Shown here: positions 34,708 through 43,655 of the stretch, one piece after another
Numbering within the stretch: position 1 is the stretch's first letter
Layout: every line of letters starts with the position of its first letter
Source: PALSA-1006 sp041660815
GTDB lineage: Bacteria; Pseudomonadota; Gammaproteobacteria; Burkholderiales; Gallionellaceae
DNA length: 64,000 nucleotides
Assembly (NCBI GenBank): GCA_041660815.1
Contig: JBAZVN010000009.1
Coordinates: 62,001 to 126,000 of the forward strand
Reading direction: 5' to 3'
Notes under the pieces: generated by a model
What the model was told of the DNA's origin: nothing
Databases searched by the model: none
Seen by the model: only the letters and a program-made list of their open reading frames with translations
Position numbers and translations under genes: made by a program

Positions 34708-36330
34708 CTAAACCTTAAACCGCCCCACGCTACTCTTTAGCTTCTCCGCCAACAGCTCTACGTCCTGCACTGCTTGCACAGTACGTTGCGCAGCCGCATT
34801 ATTTCCTTCAGCCATCGTGGCTATATTTTCGATATTTCGCGCAATTTCCTGACTCGTTTGTTTTTGCTCGTTGACCGATGCAGTGATGTTATCCACCCCG
34901 GCATTCACCCCGTTCACAGATTCATTGGATTGCGCCAGTACATTAGTGACACTCTGAATATGCGCCTGACTAGTTTGCAAAGATTGCAATCCGCTTTGCA
35001 CGCTAAGCTCGACTTGCTGGCTTTGATCCCCTAATTGTTTGGTCACCACATCAATCTCGCTGGCGGACTGGGCGGATTTTTCCGCCAATTTGCGCACTTC
35101 ATCGGCGACCACCGCAAAGCCTCTGCCCTGCTCTCCGGCTCGTGCAGCCTCAATCGCCGCATTCAGTGCCAACAAATTAGTTTGCTCGGCAATATCACGC
35201 ACTTGCTGGGTCATATTGGTAATGCTCTGCGCACTTTTTACAAAGGCGCCGACCGAATCTGCCATCTGCTTAACTGAACTCTCTACGTTATTGATTTCAT
35301 TCATCATTTGCTTAAGATTTTGCTGCCCGCTTTGTGCGCGGGTTAGGCTTTCCCGGGAAAGATGAGCCACTTCATTTGTTGCATCCGCTACCGAGGCAAT
35401 ACTCATACTCATCTCTTCTACCGCTGTCGCCGTGTTGGTTGCAGCATCACTCTGGCGCTGTGAATTATCGGCAACCTGATCGGCACTGGATGACAGTTGG
35501 TTGGCCGCATTACCCACCTCTTGCGCATGACTGTGAACTTCGCGCACAATTTGCTGAAAATTATCCAGTAACGAATTAAATACTCCGGCGATACTACCGA
35601 TTTCATCGCCACTGCTTACAGGTGCACGCCGCGACAGATCACCATTGGCCTTTATTTGAATCATGGTTTGCTCTAATTGGTGAGCCGGTTCGGTGACACT
35701 GCGAATCAGAATTCCAAACAGCAAGAATAGAAATATCTGCAGACCCAATTGGCCAGCCCACAGCACGTAATTAAGTTTGTCCAAAGCTTCTTGTTCCTGC
35801 TCCAAGCTCATGGTGATACTGAGTGCACCGGTGACGGTTCCTTCCGGCACCACATGGCATTGCAGACAGTTGGTACCATGGAAATTTTGCCGGGCTGGAA
35901 TAGGAATGACGATTCGCATACTAAGCACCTCATCTTTGCGAATCCTCTGTTGTACCGTATTGCTGCTGATAGCCAAATTATCCAGTTCATCGCCCTTATT
36001 TTCTTCCGCCAAACCGGGGCCAAACGCATCACTGACTGCTTTGGCTCGCATCATGTGAAAGTCAAGCACGCCTTCCTGCGTGGAAAGTTTTTTTACGAAA
36101 TTGGCGCGCGTTTCAGGCTGGCTGATCGTGCCATTTAGCATCATGCCGTTCAATGCCAAAAAAGACTGCAACGCACTGGCCTGTGCACTTTGCGCGGCAT
36201 TTTGAAACATTTTCTGTTCAAATTGCTGCATGATCCACGTTTGAGCCAAGGTCAACACCGCCAACAGAGCGAGTTGCGTGGGTATTTGCAGCTTGTTGCG
36301 CAGCGATAGTTTGTACCACCAGGTGCTCAT
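34708..36330 (-). CDS. CXXCH-sensor methyl-accepting chemotaxis protein, copy 1
   Basis: 540 residues from the ATG at 36330, which has GGGAG seven bases upstream. MSTWWYKLSLRNKLQIPTQ is followed by a helix (~14-34) and a Tll0287-like (DUF3365) periplasmic domain with a haem c-type C-L-Q-C-H site (~residues 165-169; NFHGTNCLQCH). The second helix, HAMP (QTMIQIKANGDLSRRAPV) and signalling domain (QTNLLALNAAIEAARAGEQ) follow. The sensor module is shared with the next gene and the PP2C protein at 7900-10002. A c-type haem suggests gas or redox sensing. Confidence 0.93.
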   Translation of the reverse strand: MSTWWYKLSLRNKLQIPTQLALLAVLTLAQTWIMQQFEQKMFQNAAQSAQASALQSFLALNGMMLNGTISQPETRANFVKKLSTQEGVLDFHMMRAKAVSDAFGPGLAEENKGDELDNLAISSNTVQQRIRKDEVLSMRIVIPIPARQNFHGTNCLQCHVVPEGTVTGALSITMSLEQEQEALDKLNYVLWAGQLGLQIFLFLLFGILIRSVTEPAHQLEQTMIQIKANGDLSRRAPVSSGDEIGSIAGVFNSLLDNFQQIVREVHSHAQEVGNAANQLSSSADQVADNSQRQSDAATNTATAVEEMSMSIASVADATNEVAHLSRESLTRAQSGQQNLKQMMNEINNVESSVKQMADSVGAFVKSAQSITNMTQQVRDIAEQTNLLALNAAIEAARAGEQGRGFAVVADEVRKLAEKSAQSASEIDVVTKQLGDQSQQVELSVQSGLQSLQTSQAHIQSVTNVLAQSNESVNGVNAGVDNITASVNEQKQTSQEIARNIENIATMAEGNNAAAQRTVQAVQDVELLAEKLKSSVGRFKV

Positions 36331-36369
36331 GACCACTCCCTTTATTCAGCAATAAGTTAAGGTGCAACG

Positions 36370-36389
36370 GGCAAGGCTTGTGCCTTGCC
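36370..36389. repeat. perfect 8-bp hairpin GGCAAGGC-TTGT-GCCTTGCC
   Basis: An exact inverted repeat in the 73-base gap between two paralogous receptor genes. It is not followed by a T-run on the minus strand and is probably another small intergenic palindrome. Confidence 0.5.
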
Positions 36390-36403
36390 TCGTGTTCTAT
36401 GCT

Positions 36404-38029
36404 CTAAACTTTGAAATTCCCCACACTCCTCTTTAATTCTTCCGCCACATGTTCCATCATGCTGACGGCCTGTTCCGCGCCCTTCACTGAGACGTGATTG
36501 GCCTCAGCCATACTGGCGATATTTTCCACATTGCGCGAAATATCCAGACTGGCTATTTTTTGTTCGTTCACCCGCGCGGTAATATCATCCACTCCTTCAT
36601 TTACCTTGGAGACCGCTTCACTAGCCTGCACTAAAACTGCGGCAACTTCCTGCATGTGAATTTGACTACTTTGCAGTGATTGCAATCCGCTTTGCACATT
36701 TTGCTCAACTTGTTCACTCTGGTCGCTCAGCGTCTTGGTAACCACATCAATTTGGCTGGCAGATTGCGCGGACTTTTCTGCCAATTTGCGCACCTCGTCG
36801 GCAACCACCGCAAATCCGCGTCCTTGCTCACCGGCACGCGCCGCTTCAATCGCCGCATTCAGGGCCAGCAAATTGGTTTGTTCGGCGATATCGCGCACTT
36901 GCTGCGTCATGCTGGTAATCGTTTGCGTGCTTTTTACAAAGGCACTAACCGAGTCCGCCATCATGCGCACGGCATTTTCAACCTGGGCAATTTCACTCAT
37001 CATTTCTTTTAAACTCGCCTGGCCTTTATTCGCGCGCACCATACTTTCGGTAGAAAGTTTGGCGACATGCGTTGCAGTATCGGCTACGGAAGACATACTT
37101 TCGCTCATTGATTCAACCGCGCTGGCCGTGCCTGAAGCAGCTTGAGATTGCTGCTGCGAACCGCTTACGATATTGGCCGTATCCGAAGAAAGTGCGTGTG
37201 CCGAATTAACTACTTGCTCGGCATAACCGTGCATCTGCCCGACGATGTCCTGAAAGTTTTTAGCTAGCGCATTAAACGCGATACCGGTCTGTCCAATTTC
37301 ATCCTGACTATGGATTTGCACACGCCGGGTCAGATCTCCATCCGCCTGCATGGTCACCATGGTTTGGCGCAATTCTCTGGTCGGATAAATAACGCGATTG
37401 ATAATCCAGCCAATGACAAAAAATAGAAATACCTGCACCAGAAGCTGGCCGCTCCATAAATAGATGCTGGCTTTCTTCATCACGGCATACTCTTCCTGCA
37501 TATCCAGAGTGATACTGGCTGCGCCATTTACCGTTCCTTCGGGGACGATGTGGCATTGCAAACAGTTTGTGCCGCGGAAATTACTGGAAGCAATAAAGGG
37601 GACAACAACACGCAAAAGATCTTTGCCGTTCTCGTGAGTGATGTGACTTTGAATTTTTCCGGACTCAAGTGTTGTTTTATCCATCTCGTCTTTAGCCTGC
37701 TCCTCGGGGAGTCCCGGCCCGAATTGATCAATCACTGCCTTAGAGCGAATAACGCGCAGCTCCTGCACTTTTTCGGACGAGCCCATTTTGGTTACATAAA
37801 GCTTGCGTTGATCGCTGTCGGAAATGAGGCCGTTCAACATGAGCATATTGAGACCGTTCACCACACCGTCAGCGGTAACTTTGGCCTTTTCTTCCGCCTC
37901 GATCAAAATACGATTTTCAAACTGATCAAATGCCCAGCGTTGCGTGGATATTAGGAGAACGACCAAAATAACCTGGATAGGGATTTGTAGTTTATTTTTT
38001 AACGACAGGTTGCTCCACCAGTTAGTCAT
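36404..38029 (-). CDS. CXXCH-sensor methyl-accepting chemotaxis protein, copy 2
   Basis: 541 residues from the ATG at 38029, with AAGGAAA about eight bases upstream; the in-frame ATG at 38122 would add 31 residues absent from the paralogues. MTNWWSNLSLKNKLQIPIQ, a helix, a DUF3365-like periplasmic domain with C-L-Q-C-H (FRGTNCLQCH), a second helix, HAMP (QTMVTMQADGDLTRRVQI) and the signalling domain (QTNLLALNAAIEAARAGEQ) follow in order. It is a tandem paralogue of the upstream-coordinate neighbour at 34708-36330, with the strongest similarity in the tip. Confidence 0.93.
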   Translation of the reverse strand: MTNWWSNLSLKNKLQIPIQVILVVLLISTQRWAFDQFENRILIEAEEKAKVTADGVVNGLNMLMLNGLISDSDQRKLYVTKMGSSEKVQELRVIRSKAVIDQFGPGLPEEQAKDEMDKTTLESGKIQSHITHENGKDLLRVVVPFIASSNFRGTNCLQCHIVPEGTVNGAASITLDMQEEYAVMKKASIYLWSGQLLVQVFLFFVIGWIINRVIYPTRELRQTMVTMQADGDLTRRVQIHSQDEIGQTGIAFNALAKNFQDIVGQMHGYAEQVVNSAHALSSDTANIVSGSQQQSQAASGTASAVESMSESMSSVADTATHVAKLSTESMVRANKGQASLKEMMSEIAQVENAVRMMADSVSAFVKSTQTITSMTQQVRDIAEQTNLLALNAAIEAARAGEQGRGFAVVADEVRKLAEKSAQSASQIDVVTKTLSDQSEQVEQNVQSGLQSLQSSQIHMQEVAAVLVQASEAVSKVNEGVDDITARVNEQKIASLDISRNVENIASMAEANHVSVKGAEQAVSMMEHVAEELKRSVGNFKV

Positions 38030-38423
38030 AATAGTTTCCTTAGCATTTTTAGATTGATTGAAACTTCTCTCACGAATAGTTTCTGATAACGGCACTACAA
38101 AAAAATTCTTTAATTTATTCAAACCACGGGACTATAAATCTCATGTATCGGAACAAACAATCGGGGTAACTCTTTTATTTCAATCGCAACACACGCAATA
38201 CTTTTATCGCGGTTTTGATTCTTTTTATCACGCTTGCAGTATTAACTATTTTTACTTTGTTTAATCAGGAGAACAGAAGGGATTTACCGCACTATTTCTA
38301 TTATTTTTATTTTTCAGTCTTAATTGCAGGAAGAGTTTTAGACCGCTAGCACTTCTGCTGGAAACGTAAAACCCATCCCTGCTGAAGACTTGTGCTGGTA
38401 GTCGATGGGGACAGCACCGCCCG
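38030..38423. other. 394-base non-coding gap between receptor and motB
   Basis: AT-rich, with no open frame of note and no convincing hairpin with a T-run. It must hold the promoter of the receptor gene at 36404-38029 and the 3' end of the motA-motB transcript, but no clear sigma-28 or sigma-54 promoter was recognised. Confidence 0.4.
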
Positions 38424-39422
38424 TTAATGCGCGACGGGCAATGTTGCAGATGCGGCCTGAGGAAGCGGAGTAAGAACCAAACTTGGCGCCGAAGCTGCTA
38501 TAACACCGCTGCTGGCTTTATCTTTTTCATCTACTTCAACTTGTCCCCCGTCATGTTGCGCGACTTCTTCGGCTCTTTTATTCATCACAATAATGCTGAT
38601 GCGGCGATTAATCGGATTAAACGGATCTGCTTTATCAAATAATACTGCGGAAGACATTCCCACTACGCGCATTACTTTTGTTTCATCCATACCGCCTACA
38701 ATCAATTCGCGACGCGAAGCATTGGCACGTTCAGCGGACAAATCCCAATTGCTAAAGCCTTTTCTATCAGACGCATAGGGATGCGCATCGGTGTGTCCGC
38801 TCAAACTGACTTTATTAGGGAGTTCGTTCATGGTTCTGCCAATTTCACGCAGAATATCTTTGGTATAAGGCTCCAATTCGGATCTGCCCAATTTGAACAT
38901 CGGACGATTTTTTTCATCTACTATTTGAATGCGCAAACCATCGCTGGTAATGTCCAACAGAATTTGATTTTTAAACTGTTGCAATTTGTCATTGTTATTA
39001 ATGGCTTTTTCAATATTGGCTTTGAGCGCTTTAAGTTTGGACAGCTCTTTATCCTTTTCCAAGCGCAGCATTTCATCGGTTGCCGCTTTGAGCGTGATCA
39101 TTTTTTTCTCGGGAACGACTTCACCCGCTTTTACTTGCCCAGCCGATTTACTTAAATCATTGCCTCCACCCTTAATTACACTGGTCGCATCCCCTGCGCC
39201 GTCTCCGCCCAGCATTGCAACTTTAAGGGGTGTTTTAAAATATTCCGCAATTCCGCTCAGATCACCTTTGGTGGTTGATCCCAGCAACCACATCAATAAA
39301 AAGAAAGCCATCATCGCTGTCACGAAGTCCGCATAAGCGATTTTCCAGGCACCACCGTGTGCACCCGCCGCCACCTTCTTGATACGCTTAATTACAATCG
39401 GTCGTTTTTCTTCACTGGCCAT
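38424..39422 (-). CDS. motB: flagellar stator protein MotB
   Basis: 332 residues. A basic N-terminus (EEKRPIVIKRIKK) precedes one membrane helix with the proton-channel Asp D32 in YADFVTAMMAFFLLMWLLGS. A linker and plug region lead to an OmpA-like peptidoglycan-binding domain (LSGHTDAHPY...SNWDLSAERANASRREL). It anchors the stator to the cell wall. A Val/Ala/Pro tail of ~50 residues follows the OmpA domain. It lies downstream of motA, 118 bases away, with a repeat between. Confidence 0.96.
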   Translation of the reverse strand: MASEEKRPIVIKRIKKVAAGAHGGAWKIAYADFVTAMMAFFLLMWLLGSTTKGDLSGIAEYFKTPLKVAMLGGDGAGDATSVIKGGGNDLSKSAGQVKAGEVVPEKKMITLKAATDEMLRLEKDKELSKLKALKANIEKAINNNDKLQQFKNQILLDITSDGLRIQIVDEKNRPMFKLGRSELEPYTKDILREIGRTMNELPNKVSLSGHTDAHPYASDRKGFSNWDLSAERANASRRELIVGGMDETKVMRVVGMSSAVLFDKADPFNPINRRISIIVMNKRAEEVAQHDGGQVEVDEKDKASSGVIAASAPSLVLTPLPQAASATLPVAH

Positions 39423-39440
39423 TTTTTATCACTTTTTAAA

Positions 39441-39537
39441 AGATAAGGAAGGGTTATGGGGGAAAGGTATCACCTTAGCGCGGCTTTTTCCCTTTAGCGC
39501 CGCCGGCGCATTCCCTTCCCTCTTTACCCTTCCCTAG
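39441..39537. repeat. purine-arm/pyrimidine-arm inverted repeat, copy 2
   Basis: GGAAGGGTTATGGGGGAAAGG pairs imperfectly with CCCTTCCCTCTTTACCCTTC; a GCGCC-GCC-GGCGC mini-hairpin lies inside. It fills the motA-motB gap and is related to 14755-14846. It may uncouple the two stator genes. Confidence 0.5.
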
Positions 39538-39540
39538 TTC

Positions 39541-40395
39541 TTAGCGTTTCTGTTTAACGTGCTCTTCCAGCTCAACAAAGCCCGGACGTTCGGTTGATAT
39601 CAATACTTTACGTCCGAATTCCACGGCCATAGCGGGTGCATAACCATTCAGGTTGGCCAATAAGGTCACTTTAATGGTCTGGAACATTTTGGTCGATTCA
39701 TCTGCTTTTTGCTCCAGCAAACCGGCCAAGGGGCCCACAAAACCATAGGCCAGCAAAATCCCCAGGAAGGTTCCCACTAGCGCGTGGGCAATTAGCATAC
39801 CCAGTTCAGCTGGAGGAATACCCACCGATTCCATGGTATGAACCACCCCCATCACCGCAGCTACAATACCGAATGCCGGCATACCGTCACCCAACTTGGC
39901 AATCGTATGTGAAGGCAACAAAGCTTCATGATGATGGGTCTCAATTTCCATATCCATCAAGTTTTCGATTTCCATCGCATTAAGGTTTCCGCTGACCATG
40001 ATGCGCAAATAATCGGTAATAAATTCAACAATATGGTGATCCCCCAAAATTTTGGGATACTTCGCGAATATCGGACTTTCGTTGGGATTTTCAACATCAT
40101 TTTCAATGGACATCAAGCCTTCTTTACGCACTTTACCCAGAAGTTCATAAAGCAACGCCATCAGCTCCATATAGGTATCTTTTGTGTAAGACGAACCTTT
40201 AAAACAGTTTGGAAAAGCTTTCAGCGTTGCCTTAATTGCCTTAGTGGTATTACCAACCAAGAATGCCCCTGCTGCCGCTCCACCGATCATCAATAATTCA
40301 ATGGGTTGAAACAAAGCCCCCAAATGTCCTCCGGCCATGGCGAATCCGCCAAAAACACTGCCGCATACAATGAGATATCCGATAATCACAAACAT
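39541..40395 (-). CDS. motA: flagellar stator protein MotA
   Basis: 284 residues with GGAG upstream of the ATG. Four membrane segments: ~2-20, ~33-50 (LLMIGGAAAGAFLVGN), ~170-190 (PAFGIVAAVMGVVHTM) and ~200-220 (LGMLIAHALVGTFLGILLAYGF). A large cytoplasmic loop between the second and third pairs carries the charged residues that contact FliG. This is the long, proton-type MotA form usual in proteobacteria. Confidence 0.96.
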   Translation of the reverse strand: MFVIIGYLIVCGSVFGGFAMAGGHLGALFQPIELLMIGGAAAGAFLVGNTTKAIKATLKAFPNCFKGSSYTKDTYMELMALLYELLGKVRKEGLMSIENDVENPNESPIFAKYPKILGDHHIVEFITDYLRIMVSGNLNAMEIENLMDMEIETHHHEALLPSHTIAKLGDGMPAFGIVAAVMGVVHTMESVGIPPAELGMLIAHALVGTFLGILLAYGFVGPLAGLLEQKADESTKMFQTIKVTLLANLNGYAPAMAVEFGRKVLISTERPGFVELEEHVKQKR

Positions 40396-40673
40396 AATTC
40401 AAGCTCCATAAAGTCTGCACTTGGGCAGTCTGCTACAGCATAACAACTGAAAATGCTTCCCATACAGGGAAAACAAGCGTAATTCCCGCGTAAATCTGCT
40501 TATTTACTCAAGGTTACTGGGGGATTAGATTTTTGCAATTAACCAAGGTGAGAATATACACTTTGGGGGGGGATAACGTCAGTAGGTCTTGGCGATTATT
40601 TGCTTATTTATTACTGAATCTTTCCTTGCAAATTCTGTACTATTTGCTAGACGCCACCCAAATCAATCACTAT

Positions 40674-42038
40674 CTATCTGTATATATTCAATAATTTCAT
40701 CATGCCCGAAGCTTTATCAAGTGTCTCTTGAAATTCATCCGCTTCCTGCGAATCTGCCACAATACCGCCACCCGCTGAAAAGTGAATTTCACCACGCGAG
40801 TAGATTAATGTGCGAATGGCAATATTACTGTCCATGTTGCCATCCCATCCTATATAGCCGATTGCCCCGCAATATATACCGCGCGGTTGCGGCTCCAATT
40901 GCTCAATAATTTCCATGGCTCTTTGTTTGGGTGCCCCGGTAATTGACCCACCGGGAAAGCAATCTTTAAATAATGACAATGCATCTTTTCCGGCTGCCAA
41001 TTTTCCCGTAATCGTGCTCACCAGATGATGAACATTTGCGTAGCTTTCCACTTCAAATAATTTTGGGGCTCGTATAGATCCCACTGCACAACTTTTGCTC
41101 ATGTCGTTGCGCAATAAATCAACAATCATTAAATTCTCGGCACGATCTTTGGGATTGCCGAGCAAATCCTGCTTGAGCAGTTGGTCGTGCTGTCTATCCT
41201 TGCCTCGTTGGCGAGTCCCTTTAATCGGTTTGGTTTCAACCTGCCGATTTTTGACGGACAAAAAACGCTCCGGCGATACACTCATAATTTGTGCATCTGG
41301 GAAATTTAAAAACGCAGAATAAGGAGCCGGGGTAATTTCTCGCATCTTTAAATATGCGCGGAAGGCATCACCCGTTGCCGGCGCACAGAAACGCTGGGCA
41401 AGATTTACTTGATAACAATCTCCGGCGATCAAATAGTCGCGGATGACATTAAAAGCTGCCTGATATTCACTACGCTGAAAATTCGACTGAATCGCACCTG
41501 TCACTCTAAAATCTGAACCTTCCGGATTTTCAACCGTGGCACATGCTTGTAATCGACGCAATATTTCAGGAAGCGAGGCCTCTGTTTCCGGCGCTTGCAA
41601 GTGTGAGAGCAAACGTGCTTCTCGCTTCTCATGGTCGACCACCACCGCCCAGTCATAAATTCCAATCGCCATATCCGGCAAGCCGTCAGCTTGCGATTTA
41701 TGCTTGGATAAATTGATCCAGCGGCGCGCCAAATCATAACTCCAATATCCCAACGCACCGCCGCAAAAGGGAATTTCAGGATCAACGAAAATATGATCGC
41801 CCAATTGATCGCGCAACAATTCAAACGGATCGCTGGCTGATATCTGCACTCCTGAGGAATGGGTAATAACGGTTGTCATTCCCCGCGTGATTAATGTCGC
41901 AACAGGTTGAGCAACCAGAATATCGTAACGGCCTCTGGAACTGCTATCCAACCATGCAGCCCAAGGCAATTCGCGAATAGCCGCAAAATATTTTCCGGCA
42001 TTGAGAACATAAGGAAGTTGGACGCTATACAACTTCAT
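40674..42038 (-). CDS. pabB: aminodeoxychorismate synthase component I (PabB)
   Basis: 454 residues, a chorismate-binding enzyme making 4-amino-4-deoxychorismate for folate. The motif P-I-K-G-T (ETKPIKGTRQRG) carries the Lys that attacks chorismate and separates PabB from TrpE. Conserved elsewhere are ENLMIVDLLRNDMS, YANVHHLVSTITGKL, FPGGSITGAPKQRAMEII and IGYIGWDGNMDSNIAIRTL with SAGGGIVADS. No PabA or PabC partner is adjacent. Confidence 0.94.
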   Translation of the reverse strand: MKLYSVQLPYVLNAGKYFAAIRELPWAAWLDSSSRGRYDILVAQPVATLITRGMTTVITHSSGVQISASDPFELLRDQLGDHIFVDPEIPFCGGALGYWSYDLARRWINLSKHKSQADGLPDMAIGIYDWAVVVDHEKREARLLSHLQAPETEASLPEILRRLQACATVENPEGSDFRVTGAIQSNFQRSEYQAAFNVIRDYLIAGDCYQVNLAQRFCAPATGDAFRAYLKMREITPAPYSAFLNFPDAQIMSVSPERFLSVKNRQVETKPIKGTRQRGKDRQHDQLLKQDLLGNPKDRAENLMIVDLLRNDMSKSCAVGSIRAPKLFEVESYANVHHLVSTITGKLAAGKDALSLFKDCFPGGSITGAPKQRAMEIIEQLEPQPRGIYCGAIGYIGWDGNMDSNIAIRTLIYSRGEIHFSAGGGIVADSQEADEFQETLDKASGMMKLLNIYR

Positions 42039-42080
42039 TTGGATAATAAAGGATAATTTAAGGCGCCCATAAATAATAAA

Positions 42081-42122
42081 CCGTGAATTAATCCCCGCTT
42101 TACTTAAGGGATTAATTCACGG
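42081..42122 (-). terminator. 15-bp stem hairpin after AlgP-like gene
   Basis: CCGTGAATTAATCCC at 42081-42095 is exactly matched by GGGATTAATTCACGG at 42108-42122, with a 12-base loop. On the minus strand TTTATTATTT follows. It lies 13 bases past the stop of the AlgP-like gene and upstream of pabB, so it probably separates the two transcripts. Confidence 0.65.
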
Positions 42123-42134
42123 CTTTCTGCCAGA

Positions 42135-42722
42135 TCAATTTGGCTTGCTGATGCCCGGAGTAGGAAAAGGCCAGGTACCAACAGGTCGTACTGGTGCGGC
42201 AGCAGAGGGTGCGACCGGTGTAACTGCTTCAGCAGGCTTAGCGGCCGGCTTTGCTGCTGGCTTTACTGCTGGCTTTGTTGCAACTTTTTTAACGGCGGGC
42301 TTAGCTACGGCTTTAGCAACCGGCTTAGCTGCGGGCGTAGCCGCCGGTTTTGCGGCAGCTTTCTTAGCGACTGGTTTAGCCGCCGGTTTTGCTGCGGCTT
42401 TCTTGGCTACTGGTTTAGCTGCCGGTTTTGCTGCGGCTTTCTTGGCTACTGGTTTAGCGGCCGGTTTTACTGCGGCTTTCTTGGCTACTGGCTTGGCTGC
42501 CGGTTTTGCTGCGGCTTTCTTGGCTACTGGCTTGGCTGCCGGTTTTGCTGCGGCTTTCTTGGCTACTGGCTTGGCTGCCGGTTTTGCTGCGGCTTTCTTG
42601 GCAACTGGTTTAGCTGCCGGTTTTGCTGCGGCTTTCTTGGCTACTGGCTTAGCTGCAACTTTTTTCGCTGCCGGCTTAGCTACAACTTTCTTTGCTGCGG
42701 ACTTCTTCTTTTCTGTTGCCAT
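42135..42722 (-). CDS. histone H1-like / AlgP-type Lys-Ala-Pro repeat protein
   Basis: 195 residues, almost entirely a tandem repeat of the 13-residue unit K-P-V-A-K-K-A-A-A-K-P-A-A (about nine near-perfect copies) followed by a shorter Pro/Ala tail ending PFPTPGISKPN. Very basic and disordered; such proteins bind DNA or act as nucleoid-associated regulators (AlgP/AlgR3, HctB-like). The DNA is a 39-bp tandem repeat, so repeat number could vary by slippage. The opposite strand also has a long open frame, which is a by-product of the repeat. Confidence 0.85.
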   Translation of the reverse strand: MATEKKKSAAKKVVAKPAAKKVAAKPVAKKAAAKPAAKPVAKKAAAKPAAKPVAKKAAAKPAAKPVAKKAAAKPAAKPVAKKAAVKPAAKPVAKKAAAKPAAKPVAKKAAAKPAAKPVAKKAAAKPAATPAAKPVAKAVAKPAVKKVATKPAVKPAAKPAAKPAEAVTPVAPSAAAPVRPVGTWPFPTPGISKPN

Positions 42723-42878
42723 TTCAACCCCCTTGATATGGAAAAGTTAATAAAAAAACTGCCACCTCGACTACATCCTCAGCACACCCACCTGGCATGA
42801 TTGAAGCTTTAAATAAAAATCTGCATTTGCAGATTTTCTTACTATCTTGCTCTATTTAAAAAGCACTTTCCTCAACTC

Positions 42879-42903
42879 AAAAAAAAAGGGCAACTAGCCC
42901 CTT
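42879..42903 (-). terminator. weak terminator on minus strand without a known gene
   Basis: Read on the minus strand, GGGC-TAGTT-GCCC is followed by nine T. The stem is short. The nearest upstream DNA on that strand (42903-43350) contains no protein gene, so it would terminate an unannotated transcript, if it is real. Confidence 0.35.
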
Positions 42904-43285
42904 CTTCATCTTAACGCGATGAAACTATACTTTTTTCACTTTGAGAAACCCACAAAATATTCAAAAACCTCTCCAAAATCATATGCTTAAAATAAGCACC
43001 TCGGAAGTAGTGAGCACTAATTTGCCCAAAAAAACGACTCAATCACAAAAAATTCATTCCGCGTAACGTCAAGCCTCACGGGTATTTTTATATTCACTAC
43101 ATTTAGTAATTCAAAATTAATTAGTTAACTACATCTTGTGCTTGAATTTATCATCCATTTGTGTTTATCGTCAAATGTTTTTTACATCTTTTGGAATTAC
43201 AAAATATCCCGCGCGAATTTTCTCAAAAAAAGAATGATAGTTACTCTGTTTTATTCAGCCGCAAATCATGTTACGAATATCACGC

Positions 43286-43315
43286 TTGACCTGTTAGCCC
43301 GGAATTATTTAAAGT
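43286..43315 (+). promoter_or_regulatory. possible sigma-70 promoter for DUF2288 operon
   Basis: TTGACC at 43286-43291 and TAAAGT at 43310-43315 are 18 bases apart and point at the gene starting at 43353. The -10 match is modest. Confidence 0.3.
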
Positions 43316-43352
43316 CGGCGCTTCATATTCAACTTAGAAAGCAATATCGGCA

Positions 43353-43655
43353 ATGACCACCACAAATCAACAAGAAATATTCCGGGCGAAAGTCAATCTG
43401 GAGACCGCGCGTATTGCATGGAAAGAATTGCAGCGTTTCTTTGCCAGCGGCGCTGCAATATTGGTTGCTGCTGATCTCGACCTGGTCGAAGTTGCTTTGC
43501 AGATTTCCGAAGACAATAAAAAACAAGTGGCTACCTGGCTGTCAGAAGGTAAGATAGGTAGGGTCAGTGATGCGCAGGCATTAGCATGGCATGAGGCCGA
43601 CGCTGATGTCTGGGCGGTGGTGGTTAGTCCATATGTGTTAATTCAGGAGGGTTAA
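43353..43655 (+). CDS. DUF2288 family protein
   Basis: 100 residues. The pattern FRAKVNLETARIAWKELQRFFASGAAILVAADLDLVEVA, then WLSEGKIGRVSDAQALAW and WAVVVSPYVLIQE, matches DUF2288 as I remember it; function unknown. It is cytoplasmic and acidic. It is first of a three-gene run with DUF302 and a thioredoxin-fold gene; its stop abuts the next start. Confidence 0.8.
   Translation: MTTTNQQEIFRAKVNLETARIAWKELQRFFASGAAILVAADLDLVEVALQISEDNKKQVATWLSEGKIGRVSDAQALAWHEADADVWAVVVSPYVLIQEG

Larger units (their letters stand above)
42723..43352. other. 630-base AT-rich intergenic region
   Basis: The region between the AlgP-like gene (leftward) and the DUF2288 gene (rightward) has no convincing protein-coding frame. 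It holds a possible minus-strand terminator at 42879-42903, a GCTTA-AAA-TAAGC hairpin near 42984, and a possible promoter at 43286-43315. It could hide a small RNA on the minus strand. Confidence 0.4.

Noticed and set aside
42145..42750. 201-codon open frame on the plus strand opposite the AlgP-like gene
   Set aside because: It is the reverse reading of a 39-bp repeat; the resulting AAFLATGLAAGF repeats are a by-product of the KPAA code.
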